A DNA stretch of 64,000 bases from Pseudocoprococcus catus (lineage in GTDB: Bacteria; Bacillota; Clostridia; Lachnospirales; Lachnospiraceae). The stretch spans positions 96,856 to 160,855 of the forward strand of contig NZ_JAAXCM010000005.1 in the NCBI RefSeq assembly GCF_019734885.1, read 5' to 3'. The position numbers and the translations under genes are program-made. Positions 36,964 through 45,201 of the stretch are shown here, one piece after another. A model generated the notes under the pieces. That model was not told where the DNA came from. It saw only the letters and a program-made list of their open reading frames with translations, and searched no databases. Within the stretch, counting starts at the first letter, position 1. Each line of letters begins with the position of its first letter.

Positions 36964-38397
36964 TTATTCATTGATTTCTGCTTCGCAGGCTGCCTGATAC
37001 ACAACTTTGAACGGCACCCCTGCTGCTTCACAGAGCTTTTTAACACTTTCATACTCCGGATAACGATAAACCGTACCATTTTTTTCACAGATCTTTAATT
37101 CTACTTCACCATAAGCTGTTTTTGCCTTTGCCTCATGGCGTTTTAAAATGGTACGTTCAACCTTGTATCTGCGAATACCGATGGTTGTGGTCTCATTAAA
37201 AATAATCTCTTCCATTTCTGAAATCTGACTGCCATCACATAATACATGAAGCATATAGGCCGGACGATTTTTCTTCATATAAATCGGTGCATAGCACACA
37301 TCTCTTGCGCCGGCCGCAAGAAGTCGATCCATCGTATAACCAAGAACCTCACCTGAACAGTCATCAATATTGCTCTCCAGTTTCCAGATATCCTCTTCAA
37401 TGCCTGTCTGAACCTGATCCTTTGTCTCAAGAAGCATCGCTCTTAAAACATTTGCCTTCGGGAAGTCCTTCTTTCCGGCACCAAGACCAATCTTCAATAA
37501 CTGATAATCTTCCGGCAGATGATCCTGTGTACGCAGTGCTGCTGCAATAGCTGCACCTGTCGGTGTTACCATCTCACCCTGAGCATCTGTAATCTTCATC
37601 TGCAGATGATTGGCCGCCACAATATTCACTGTAGCCGGCACAGGGACAGGCATCATACCATGCTGGCAATGTACATGACCGGAACCTTCATATAATTCAG
37701 ACACAACAATATCATCTACACCCAGATTATCCACGCAAACTGCCACACTGATAATATCGACAATAGAGTCAATGGCCCCTACTTCATGAAAATGTACTTC
37801 TTCAATTGGCAATCCATGAGCTTTTGATTCAGCTTCAGCAACGATCATAAACATCTTCTTGGCCAGTTCTTTGACATGTTCATTCTCCAGTTTGTCAATG
37901 ACAGCAAATACATCATGAATATTTCTGTGTACATGTGCATGATGATGTGCATGGTCATGATCGTGGTGATGTTCATGGGCGTGATCATGATCTTCATCGT
38001 GGTGATGATGTTCATGGGCGTGATCATGATCTTCATCGTGGTGATGATGTTCATGGGCGTGGTCATGATCTTCATCGTGGTGATGGTGTTCATGGGCATA
38101 TTCGTGATCCTCATCATGGTGATGATGCTCATGGGCATGGCCGTGATCTTCATCGTGGTGATGATGCATATGACCCTCATCATATTCCGGCTGATCCGGA
38201 ATCAGAACATCAAAGTCACAGGCATCAATACCGCATTTGCTGCTTCTGCCGATTTTTATCTCATATCCCTCCACATGCAATAAATCCAGTGACTGCTTTA
38301 AAACCTCCGGATCTGCTCCCAGATCTAATAATGCACCAACTGTCATATCCCCGCTGATACCGGAAAAGCATTCCAGATATAATACTTTTTTACTCAT
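36964..38397 (-). CDS. larC: LarC, nickel insertion protein with His-rich insert
   Basis: CTP-dependent cyclometallase that inserts Ni into the pincer cofactor. The 477 residues start with LYLECFSGISGDM, the LarC N-terminal signature, and form a single frame. In L. plantarum larC1 and larC2 are joined by frameshifting; here they are fused. Residues 76-157 are an insert of tandem HEHHHHDEDHDHA-type units with about 45 histidines in 82 residues, which should store or collect Ni2+. ATG 38397 follows AAAAGGGG; a start at 38427 lacks a ribosome site. Confidence 0.95.
   Translation of the reverse strand: MSKKVLYLECFSGISGDMTVGALLDLGADPEVLKQSLDLLHVEGYEIKIGRSSKCGIDACDFDVLIPDQPEYDEGHMHHHHDEDHGHAHEHHHHDEDHEYAHEHHHHDEDHDHAHEHHHHDEDHDHAHEHHHHDEDHDHAHEHHHDHDHAHHHAHVHRNIHDVFAVIDKLENEHVKELAKKMFMIVAEAESKAHGLPIEEVHFHEVGAIDSIVDIISVAVCVDNLGVDDIVVSELYEGSGHVHCQHGMMPVPVPATVNIVAANHLQMKITDAQGEMVTPTGAAIAAALRTQDHLPEDYQLLKIGLGAGKKDFPKANVLRAMLLETKDQVQTGIEEDIWKLESNIDDCSGEVLGYTMDRLLAAGARDVCYAPIYMKKNRPAYMLHVLCDGSQISEMEEIIFNETTTIGIRRYKVERTILKRHEAKAKTAYGEVELKICEKNGTVYRYPEYESVKKLCEAAGVPFKVVYQAACEAEINE
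37927..38172 (-). repeat. 39-base tandem repeat encoding the LarC His-rich insert
   Basis: About five to six units of 39 bases, each encoding roughly HEHHHHDEDHDHA. Some units are identical in DNA, so copy number is likely to vary by slippage in multiples of three, which keeps the frame. Confidence 0.9.
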
Positions 38398-38469
38398 TCT
38401 TCTATCCCCTTTTGTTGAATTATTCATGTATATTTTGTATTACCCAAAGCAAATAACTATCCCTGATAT

Positions 38470-39228
38470 TTATTCAGGCTTATAAGCTTTTACTGCCAGG
38501 CGGTTAATCTGGGTACTGATATAGCCCGCACCATAACCATTATCAATGTTGACAACAGTAATCCCGTTGGAACATGAATTCAGCATAGTCAGAAGTGCTG
38601 ACAGACCGCCGAAGTTCGCACCATAGCCAACGGATGTCGGAACCGCAATAACAGGCACTTCCACCAGTCCGGCTAAAACTCCGCCGAGAGCACCTTCCAT
38701 ACCTGCTACCGCAATAATGCAGTTCGCTTTACGGATTTCTTCCAGTTTTGCAAAAAGACGATGAATACCTGCAACACCAACATCATAAAATCTGTCAACA
38801 TTCGTTCCGAAATATTCCGCTACCTGTGCCGCCTCTTCAGCCACAGCAATATCTGCTGTACCCGCTGTACACACAGCAACGCGGCCGATTTTCTCTTTGC
38901 CCGGTTTCTCAATTTTCAAAATTCTTGAAAGCGGATCATAGGTCACTTCCGGAATAACAGCCTTGACCAGTTCATACTGATGTTCAGAAGCACGTGTTCC
39001 AAGAACCTCCGTATCTGTTTTATAAAATGTCTCGTAAATCTTCAGCAGATGCTCATCAGACTTACCGCTGCAGAAGACGACTTCTCCAAAACCCGACCGG
39101 ATCTGGCGATGGTGATCCAGCTTGGCAAATCCAAGATCTTCATAGGGCAGCTGTTTCAATTCTTTTGCTGCTTCTTCCAGTGAAACTTTGTCATTTTTCA
39201 CATCTTCCAGTAATTTTAAAACGTCCAT
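38470..39228 (-). CDS. larB: LarB, nicotinate-adenine-dinucleotide carboxylase/hydrolase
   Basis: First enzyme of nickel-pincer nucleotide synthesis: carboxylates NaAD at C5 and releases AMP. The 252 residues have an N-terminal helical domain with the LDHHRQIRSGFGEVVFCSGK segment and a C-terminal PurE-like domain (GTADIAVAEEA, AGMEGALGGVLAGLV, TSVGYG). ATG 39228 follows GGGAGAGGAAAA. It heads the larBCE operon and has a structured 5' leader. No larA (racemase) gene is in the window. Confidence 0.95.
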   Translation of the reverse strand: MDVLKLLEDVKNDKVSLEEAAKELKQLPYEDLGFAKLDHHRQIRSGFGEVVFCSGKSDEHLLKIYETFYKTDTEVLGTRASEHQYELVKAVIPEVTYDPLSRILKIEKPGKEKIGRVAVCTAGTADIAVAEEAAQVAEYFGTNVDRFYDVGVAGIHRLFAKLEEIRKANCIIAVAGMEGALGGVLAGLVEVPVIAVPTSVGYGANFGGLSALLTMLNSCSNGITVVNIDNGYGAGYISTQINRLAVKAYKPE

Positions 39229-39250
39229 TTTTCCTCTCCCATACATAAAC

Positions 39251-39328
39251 AAAGGCCACGAAAACGCACTGAGTCAAACCATCATTCACACATATGGCTA
39301 TACACTCTTAAACGCCTTCGTGGCCTTT
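39251..39328 (-). promoter_or_regulatory. Structured 5' leader of larB (possible cis-regulatory RNA)
   Basis: A perfect 12-bp stem AAAGGCCACGAA/TTCGTGGCCTTT closes a 54-base region lying 22 bases upstream of the larB ATG. Inside, on the minus strand, AGCCAT/ATGGTT and GAGT/ACTC can pair, leaving an internal loop with GCGTTT on both sides. A T-rich TTTGTTT follows the closing strand just before the ribosome site, so attenuation is possible. A candidate -10 (TATAAT, 39369-39364) would place the whole element in the transcript. I do not recognise a known riboswitch class. Confidence 0.5.
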
Positions 39329-39510
39329 TATTTATTCTAACTATTCAAAACTTGCTATGAACAATTATAATTATCTTTATATATCGTCTCTTTCAATTCA
39401 CAGTTGGCTTCGTACCAAGCTTTTCTCAGTTATTTTATCATATCCGAAAATAAGCGTCAATTGCAATTCCTACTGTGGTTATATGTTTTCCGACTGATGT
39501 TATGTCGTTA

Positions 39511-40206
39511 TTATTTAACAGTTACAGATGAACCTTTTGGATCATAACCGCTGAGAATAATTTTACCGTTCACTTTACAGTAAGCCCTGCATGTATAAGT
39601 ATAGATATTGCCTGGTCTTACTGTACTATCTCTAAATAATGTTTGTTCAGCCTTTTCATATAATGGTCCTGCATTCGAACCGGTAAATACTGGACAATCG
39701 TCTATTTTTTCCCATTTTCCATTATTGGTCTTTCGATAAACATAAAAACCATCTGCACCTTCAACATTCTTAGCACCAGTCAGAACATCATAGGAAGTAT
39801 CTGTCACGTCCGCCAGTACTGCCCACTTGGAATTCGCCGTCTTTCTGTAAATACGGTATCCTTCCACTTCCAACAGCGAAAATGGCTGCCACTGAATCTG
39901 CACCCTGTCAAACCCAATACTGGAAGCATTTTGTAATACAACCGATGTATTCAGGTAATCATCCAGTTCAACATCTACAGGATCCTCTGTCTGCTCCTCT
40001 GTCTGCTCCTCAGGTTCTGTCTGCGACTCGGGTTCTGCTTCAGTCTGTGATTCAATTGCTTGCTCTGTGTCTGCCTGTAATTCTGCTGCCCCGATCTCTG
40101 ATGCAAATTCTGTTCCTGTGCTCTGCACATTCACATCTGCCAGCACCGGCATTGTCAGTGATACAGCAACCATGAGACTTAACAACCATTTCCCCATTTT
40201 CTTCAT
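39511..40206 (-). CDS. Secreted FnIII-like protein of unknown function
   Basis: 231 residues: signal peptide (MKKMGKWLLSLMVAVSLTMPVLA), an acidic Glu/Gln/Thr-rich linker (about 45-80), then a fibronectin-III-like region with VEGYRIYRKTANSKW and a second YVYRKTNNGKW segment. It resembles the N-terminal parts of the two large transpeptidases here but lacks an enzymatic domain. ATG 40206 has GGGGG eight bases upstream; a TTG at 40212 is too close to it. It may be a wall-associated adhesin or a truncated relative; function unknown. Confidence 0.75.
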   Translation of the reverse strand: MKKMGKWLLSLMVAVSLTMPVLADVNVQSTGTEFASEIGAAELQADTEQAIESQTEAEPESQTEPEEQTEEQTEDPVDVELDDYLNTSVVLQNASSIGFDRVQIQWQPFSLLEVEGYRIYRKTANSKWAVLADVTDTSYDVLTGAKNVEGADGFYVYRKTNNGKWEKIDDCPVFTGSNAGPLYEKAEQTLFRDSTVRPGNIYTYTCRAYCKVNGKIILSGYDPKGSSVTVK

Positions 40207-40258
40207 ACGCAATGCCCCCTTTTTTGTTCAATACATTCCAGATATCTCATATCTGCTA

Positions 40259-41578
40259 TTAATTTGCGCCTGTAATAAATGCATCATAGATGACTTTAAT
40301 GGCATCTTCAAAATACTTTTCTTTCACACCAATGATAATATTCAACTCACTGGACCCCTGGTCGATCATCTTAATATTGATATTCACCTTGGCCAGTGCA
40401 TCGAATACTTTACTTGCCACGCCACGTGTATCTCTCATACCCCGACCTACAACCGCGATCAATGCCAGACCAGATTCGAGATCCAGAAGATCCGGATGAA
40501 CGGCACGGTGAATACCTGAGATGACCTGCTGTTCTTTGTGCTCAAACTCAGACTGATGAACAAACACAGTCATTGTATCGACACCTGACGGCATATGTTC
40601 AAATGAAAGATTATTGTCCTCAAATACCTGCAGTACTTTTCTGCCGAATCCGATTTCGGAGTTCATCATATCCTTTTCAATGTTGATAGATGCAAAACCT
40701 TTCTTGCCTGCAATACCTGTAATCGTGTGCTTTGGCTTACGACATGTGCTTTCTACAATCCATGTACCCTGATCATCCGGTTTGTTGGTATTGCGGATAT
40801 TGATTGGAATACCCTCTTTACGTACCGGGAAGATAGCATCTTCATGCAGTACAGATGCGCCCATGTAAGAAAGCTCACGCAGTTCCTTATATGTAATTGC
40901 TTCAATCGCTTCAGGATTCTTGATAATTCTCGGATCCGCCACAAGGAAACCGGAAACATCTGTCCAGTTCTCATATACATCCGCATGGACAGCCTTTGCC
41001 ACGATAGAACCTGTAATATCAGAACCGCCTCTGGAGAAAGTTGTCACCACACCATCATCCTGAGCCCCATAGAAACCAGGCACAACGGCATATTCAACAT
41101 CTTTCAATCTTGAAGACAAAATCAAATCTGTTCTGTCTGCTTCAAAATTGCCTGCATCATCAAAACGGATAACTGTAGCTGCATCAACGAACTCAAAACC
41201 AAGATAATTGGCCAGCACGATACCATTCAGATATTCACCTCTGGAGGCCGCATAATTTCTTCCGGCTTTCAGACGGAACTGTTCATGGATTGTCTCAAAC
41301 TCTTTGTCCAGTGTCAGATCCAGCTCAAGTCCTTCAATAATTTCATCATAGCGGGCCTTGATGTCTGCCAGTGCACCATCAAAATCCTTGCCGGCTTCTG
41401 CCAGATCATAGCATCCGTATAACATATCTGTAACTTTTGTATCTCCATCAAAACGCTTGCCCGGTGCAGAAGGAACAACAAATCTTCTGTGAGGGTCTGC
41501 GTGAATAATATCTGCAACTTTCTTAAACTGTTCGGCACTTGCCAGAGAGCTGCCGCCAAATTTTACAACGATTTTCAT
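40259..41578 (-). CDS. lysC: Aspartate kinase
   Basis: First enzyme of the aspartate family pathway (Lys, Thr, Met, diaminopimelate). The 439 residues have the kinase N-terminus KFGGSSLAS, the TFSRGGSDITGS active-site segment and two C-terminal ACT domains (GIAGKKGFASINIEKD; VVGRGMRDTRG) for feedback control. ATG follows GGAGGATTGAATC. No lysine riboswitch is present in the short leader. dapF lies 10 kb away and is not linked. Confidence 0.95.
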   Translation of the reverse strand: MKIVVKFGGSSLASAEQFKKVADIIHADPHRRFVVPSAPGKRFDGDTKVTDMLYGCYDLAEAGKDFDGALADIKARYDEIIEGLELDLTLDKEFETIHEQFRLKAGRNYAASRGEYLNGIVLANYLGFEFVDAATVIRFDDAGNFEADRTDLILSSRLKDVEYAVVPGFYGAQDDGVVTTFSRGGSDITGSIVAKAVHADVYENWTDVSGFLVADPRIIKNPEAIEAITYKELRELSYMGASVLHEDAIFPVRKEGIPINIRNTNKPDDQGTWIVESTCRKPKHTITGIAGKKGFASINIEKDMMNSEIGFGRKVLQVFEDNNLSFEHMPSGVDTMTVFVHQSEFEHKEQQVISGIHRAVHPDLLDLESGLALIAVVGRGMRDTRGVASKVFDALAKVNINIKMIDQGSSELNIIIGVKEKYFEDAIKVIYDAFITGAN

Positions 41579-41621
41579 GATTCAATCCTCCGATTAATTC
41601 GAAATATTTTCTTAATTACAT

Positions 41622-41649
41622 AAAATACACTATTTCTGTCGATAATCAA
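41622..41649 (-). promoter_or_regulatory. Candidate lysC promoter
   Basis: Minus-strand TTGATT (41649-41644), 16 bases, TATTTT (41627-41622), 44 bases before the ATG. The -10 is imperfect. Confidence 0.45.
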
Positions 41650-41698
41650 GTGTTTTTTCCAACTTTTATGCTTTTTTCTTTTATTTTTATAGATACAT

Positions 41699-41708
41699 GT
41701 GCTATTAT
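41699..41708 (+). promoter_or_regulatory. Extended -10 promoter of the EamA gene
   Basis: TGCTATTAT about 52 bases before ATG 41760, with no clear -35 box. Confidence 0.4.
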
Positions 41709-41759
41709 AAACCTTATTGCAATACTTTACCACAACAAATTACGAGAGGTGAACATAAA

Positions 41760-42686
41760 ATGAATTCAAAAAAATTGCACAGCAACCTCATGCTTCTACT
41801 AACAGCTTTTATCTGGGGCGTCTCTTTTGTCGCCCAAAGTGTCGGAATGGAATATGTCGGTCCCTTTACCTTTAACTCCGTCCGAAACTTTATCGGTGCT
41901 TTTGTCCTGTTGCTTTTTATTCCTTTGATCGATAAAACCAACCGGACATCTGCCTCCACAGATCCTGCATCTGATCCTGCTGCCAACGTATCCTCCTCCG
42001 ACAGACGGACATTGATCATCGGCGGTATCCTCTGCGGTATCTGTCTTGCGGTTGCCAGCTCTTTCCAACAGATCGGCATCGCCTACACTTCCGTGGGAAA
42101 AGCCGGATTTATCACTGCCATGTACATTGTCATCGTCCCAATCCTCGGACTGTTTCTCGGCAAAAAAGTCCGCGCTCTGGCCTGGATCAGTGTCGGCCTT
42201 TCCGTTGTGGGATTATATCTTTTATGTATGACAGGCAGTATCGCACTGAATAAAGGCGATCTGCTGGAATTGATCTGCGCTTTTTGTTTTTCATTCCATA
42301 TTATGATTGTGGACTATCTTTCACCAAAGGTAGACGGCGTCCGTATGTCCTGTATCCAGTTTTTCATCTGCGGTATTATCTGTGGCATTCCTGCTTTACT
42401 GACAGAATCACCGAATCTCCATTCCATTCTGACCGCATGGCAGCCAATTCTTTATGCAGGTGGCCTTTCCTGTGCTATTGGTTATACACTTCAGATTGTG
42501 GCACAAAAAAATACAGATCCCGTCATCGCCTCATTGCTTATGAGTCTGGAATCTGCATTTTCATTGCTGGCAGGATGGATCATCCTGCATCAGTATCTGT
42601 CTCCGAAAGAACTCTGCGGCTGTCTGCTGATGTTTGCCGCCATTATGCTTTCTCAAATTCCTGAGAAAAAGCCTGGGGCTGCTTAA
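41760..42686 (+). CDS. EamA/DMT-family transporter
   Basis: 308 residues in ten hydrophobic helices formed by two EamA repeats (N-terminal AFIWGVSFVAQSVGMEYVGP; C-terminal ASLLMSLESAFSLLAGWIILHQ). Members export amino acids or metabolites; the substrate is not predictable. ATG 41760 follows CGAGAGGTGAACATAAA; the longer frame from 41697 has no ribosome site. It diverges from lysC, which could hint at an amino-acid-related exporter. Confidence 0.88.
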   Translation: MNSKKLHSNLMLLLTAFIWGVSFVAQSVGMEYVGPFTFNSVRNFIGAFVLLLFIPLIDKTNRTSASTDPASDPAANVSSSDRRTLIIGGILCGICLAVASSFQQIGIAYTSVGKAGFITAMYIVIVPILGLFLGKKVRALAWISVGLSVVGLYLLCMTGSIALNKGDLLELICAFCFSFHIMIVDYLSPKVDGVRMSCIQFFICGIICGIPALLTESPNLHSILTAWQPILYAGGLSCAIGYTLQIVAQKNTDPVIASLLMSLESAFSLLAGWIILHQYLSPKELCGCLLMFAAIMLSQIPEKKPGAA

Positions 42687-42733
42687 CAGAATTCGACAGT
42701 CATTTTATCTGAAAATTTCAGTGCCTGCTTACT

Positions 42734-43357
42734 CTAGTGCTTCGGCAGTTCAACAGGCCCGGCATACCGAACGCCATTTTCTTTCAGCCACTGCCGCCGT
42801 TCCCGGTAATCCGGCAGATACGTTTCGATGATCTGCCAGAAAGCCGCAGAATGGTTCATTTCTCGCCGGTGGGCCAGTTCATGGACAATCACGTAATCCA
42901 TAACCCTCTCCGGCATCAGAAGCAGCCGCCAGTTAAAATTCAGGTTTCCCCGACTGCTGCAGCTTCCCCACCGTGTTCTCTGATCACGGATCGTGATCCT
43001 TCCGTAAGTCACTTTCATTCTCGCCGCCCAAAAAGCCGTCTTTTGCTGGAATCTTTCAGCCCCTTCTGTCCGAAGCCATTGTTCCGTCACATATTCCGGA
43101 ATTTCCATCATTTGCGGACGTGGTTTTTCCACAAGTGCAGCCAGATATTTCTCAGTTATCCACCGTTCTTTTTCATTGATAAACCATTCAATATACGCTA
43201 TCTTCATCCGCCTTGGTGCACGAATCAGAAGTTCCGCTCCGCCCTCCGGAATTTTTCTTATCTCAAGCCCCAAAGAACGTCTGTCTGAACGAATCAGCCG
43301 GCAGGATATAGACAAATCATTCAGAATCAGTATATTTTTTCTTAAATTTAATACCAT
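42734..43357 (-). CDS. YgjP-type metallopeptidase domain protein (DUF45)
   Basis: 207 residues. The zinc motif HELAHRREMNHSAAFW (HExxH plus a third His) and the preceding TRWGSCSSRGNLNFNWRL segment are diagnostic of the YgjP/DUF45 (M48-like) family. The biological role of the family is unclear. The ribosome site before ATG 43357 is weak (GCGGCGATATAA), so the exact start is uncertain. It lies convergent with the EamA gene without a clear terminator. Confidence 0.87.
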   Translation of the reverse strand: MVLNLRKNILILNDLSISCRLIRSDRRSLGLEIRKIPEGGAELLIRAPRRMKIAYIEWFINEKERWITEKYLAALVEKPRPQMMEIPEYVTEQWLRTEGAERFQQKTAFWAARMKVTYGRITIRDQRTRWGSCSSRGNLNFNWRLLLMPERVMDYVIVHELAHRREMNHSAAFWQIIETYLPDYRERRQWLKENGVRYAGPVELPKH

Positions 43358-43438
43358 TTATATCGCCGCATTCTATCCTTTATTGTTCACATAGGTTTTG
43401 GCTCATTATTCACTCAAATTCCTGTTTCTGCTTGTATC

Positions 43439-44233
43439 CTACCAAGCGCCGGAATAGGCAATGGTCACACTGCTGTTAGCAGCACCGTCCGCCATAGCTT
43501 CCTGAATTCCCTTTCCCGCGCAGATAGCATAAAGAAATCCTGCGATAAAGCTGTCGCCTGCCCCCATGGTATCCACCACTTCACAGGGCACAATACCGCC
43601 ATAATAAAACTTCTCGCCGTCATAAGCCATGCTGCCCTTCTCGCCGCGGGTAACAACAATCACCTTCGGTCCTTTGGTATGCAGGTCAATCAGCATTTTC
43701 TTCAATTCTTCTTCATCCTTGTCATCATCCGCAAAGAAACCATAATCTACATACGGAATAGCTTTGACGGATACCGGATCATCCGGTCTTGTGGCAAAAT
43801 CAAAGGCTACTGTTGCTCCTTTTTCCTTCAAAACCGGCAGATCATTCTCAATCATGCCCCAGAGACCGGAAACAACCATATCATAACTACTGAGAAAATC
43901 AATATCTTCCTCATCCAGCTTAAAATCCGCCATGACGCCCTCTTCATAATCACCAAGCACTCTGTCGCCATCCACAATCTCCACGTGGGTCACAGCAGTT
44001 GTTCCCTCAAGTATCTTCATCCGGGAAACATCCACACCTTTGCCCTGAATGGCATCCATCATCTGCTTACCGTAAGCATCTGTACCCACCGGTCCGATAT
44101 AGGCGGATGCACCGCCAAGACGTGCCACATAAACTGCCACATTCACAGGATTGCCTCCCGGGAAAGCCTTATTCTCTTTATCGTAAACATCCATGCAGTT
44201 GTCACCAGCTGCTGCAATTCTTATTTTCTTCAT
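43439..44233 (-). CDS. frlD: Fructoselysine 6-kinase (PfkB family)
   Basis: Phosphorylates fructoselysine at C6, first step in use of this Amadori product. The 264 residues match FrlD in size. PfkB features are the GGNPVNVAVYVARLGG N-terminal motif and DTMGAGDSFIAGF with the catalytic Asp. ATG 44233 follows AGGAGAAATATTCGT. Assignment as FrlD rather than another sugar kinase depends on adjacent frlC and frlB. Confidence 0.88.
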   Translation of the reverse strand: MKKIRIAAAGDNCMDVYDKENKAFPGGNPVNVAVYVARLGGASAYIGPVGTDAYGKQMMDAIQGKGVDVSRMKILEGTTAVTHVEIVDGDRVLGDYEEGVMADFKLDEEDIDFLSSYDMVVSGLWGMIENDLPVLKEKGATVAFDFATRPDDPVSVKAIPYVDYGFFADDDKDEEELKKMLIDLHTKGPKVIVVTRGEKGSMAYDGEKFYYGGIVPCEVVDTMGAGDSFIAGFLYAICAGKGIQEAMADGAANSSVTIAYSGAW

Positions 44234-44249
44234 ACGAATATTTCTCCTG

Positions 44250-45074
44250 TTACTCATTTTTTAACATTTCACGAATACGCTCTATTGCCAGCTCCGCATA
44301 AACTGAAGGTTCCTTCAAATACCCTGTCACAAGTTCAATAGTCGCGCAGCCGTCATACCCGGCACGCCTGATCTCACGAAGAATTCCCTCAAGAGGAATA
44401 TTTCCTTCTCCCGGTAAAATGTGACTGTCACTGACGCCATCATTATCAATCACATGCAGATATCCAAAACGTCTGCCAAGTCTTCGCACATACTCAGCCG
44501 CCGGCTCTCCCGTCGTAAAAGGCACCGCCAAATCACACATACCGACAAGATTTGGTGAATCAACTTTGTCCAGTGCCCGTTCCAGATCATTCAGTCCAGT
44601 GATCACATTGCTTTCATAAACCGTCAATGGTTCAAGTATCAATGTAACACTCTGCTGCTCTGCCTTTTGTACAAGACGTTCCAGACTTTTCTGAAGTCTC
44701 TCATCAATCTCCTGTACCGACATCCGATAACCGGCATGGCCTGCTGAAAACAACATCTTCGAAGCCCCCATAGCCGCAGTCAGCTCTATGGCTCTTTCCA
44801 GATAATTCATGGATCGAACCCATTGAAAAGCATCTCCGGTCATATAATTAAACGGATAAGCATTGTGTTCCGGTGTAAAACATTTCACCGGTATATGATA
44901 TTTTTGAACAAGTCTTTCAACTTCTCTGACGCCTGTAAGGGACAAATCTTCCACGTAAGCATGCGGATAACCGCCCCATAATTCTATGTAATCGTATCCA
45001 AAGCGACCGGCATCTTCAAAGGCCTGTTCTAACGGATAGCGCTGATAGCCGCAGGTAAAAAGTCCTAATTCCAC
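44250..45074 (-). CDS. frlC: FrlC-like epimerase (TIM-barrel)
   Basis: Sugar phosphate isomerase/epimerase-fold protein (AP_endonuc_2), 274 residues, nearly the length of E. coli FrlC, which interconverts fructoselysine and psicoselysine. Metal-ligand glutamates and histidines fall in LEPLTVYES, MCDLAVPF, LHVIDNDG and ATIELVTGY. The start is GTG 45074, eight bases after GGGAGG; a TTG at 45104 would include the ribosome site. It lies 17 bases before frlD. Confidence 0.85.
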   Translation of the reverse strand: MELGLFTCGYQRYPLEQAFEDAGRFGYDYIELWGGYPHAYVEDLSLTGVREVERLVQKYHIPVKCFTPEHNAYPFNYMTGDAFQWVRSMNYLERAIELTAAMGASKMLFSAGHAGYRMSVQEIDERLQKSLERLVQKAEQQSVTLILEPLTVYESNVITGLNDLERALDKVDSPNLVGMCDLAVPFTTGEPAAEYVRRLGRRFGYLHVIDNDGVSDSHILPGEGNIPLEGILREIRRAGYDGCATIELVTGYLKEPSVYAELAIERIREMLKNE

Positions 45075-45153
45075 AGCTTCCACCTCCCTTCTCTTATTTT
45101 TCAATCATCGGAAATATCATTTCCCAACTTTTGTTGTTTTGTGAATTATATTG

Positions 45154-45182
45154 AAAAAGGCAGTCTCAATAAACTGCCTCTT
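45154..45182 (-). terminator. Terminator/attenuator between frlB and frlC
   Basis: AGGCAGT/ACTGCCT stem (with outer pairs) followed by TTTTT on the minus strand, 19 bases after the frlB stop. It should reduce frlCD expression relative to frlB, unless frlC has its own promoter; TATAAT directly after it hints at one. Confidence 0.8.
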
Positions 45183-45201
45183 CATCGTGATTGTCTATAT
45201 T

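Noticed and set aside
37927..38172. CRISPR-like regular repeat array
   Set aside because: Units are contiguous without spacers, in frame with larC and encode a His-rich insert.
37876..38357. Long plus-strand frames with repeated Met/Val/Ile or His/Asp/Gly units
   Set aside because: They are antisense shadows of the His-rich repeat in larC; no ribosome sites, and larC itself is intact.
40239..40255. Palindrome CAGATAT-ctc-ATATCTG after lysC as a terminator
   Set aside because: The stem is only seven AT-rich pairs and no T-run follows on either strand.
41579..41759. Lysine riboswitch upstream of lysC
   Set aside because: The leader is under 50 bases from the predicted start site and shows none of the multi-helix lysine aptamer.
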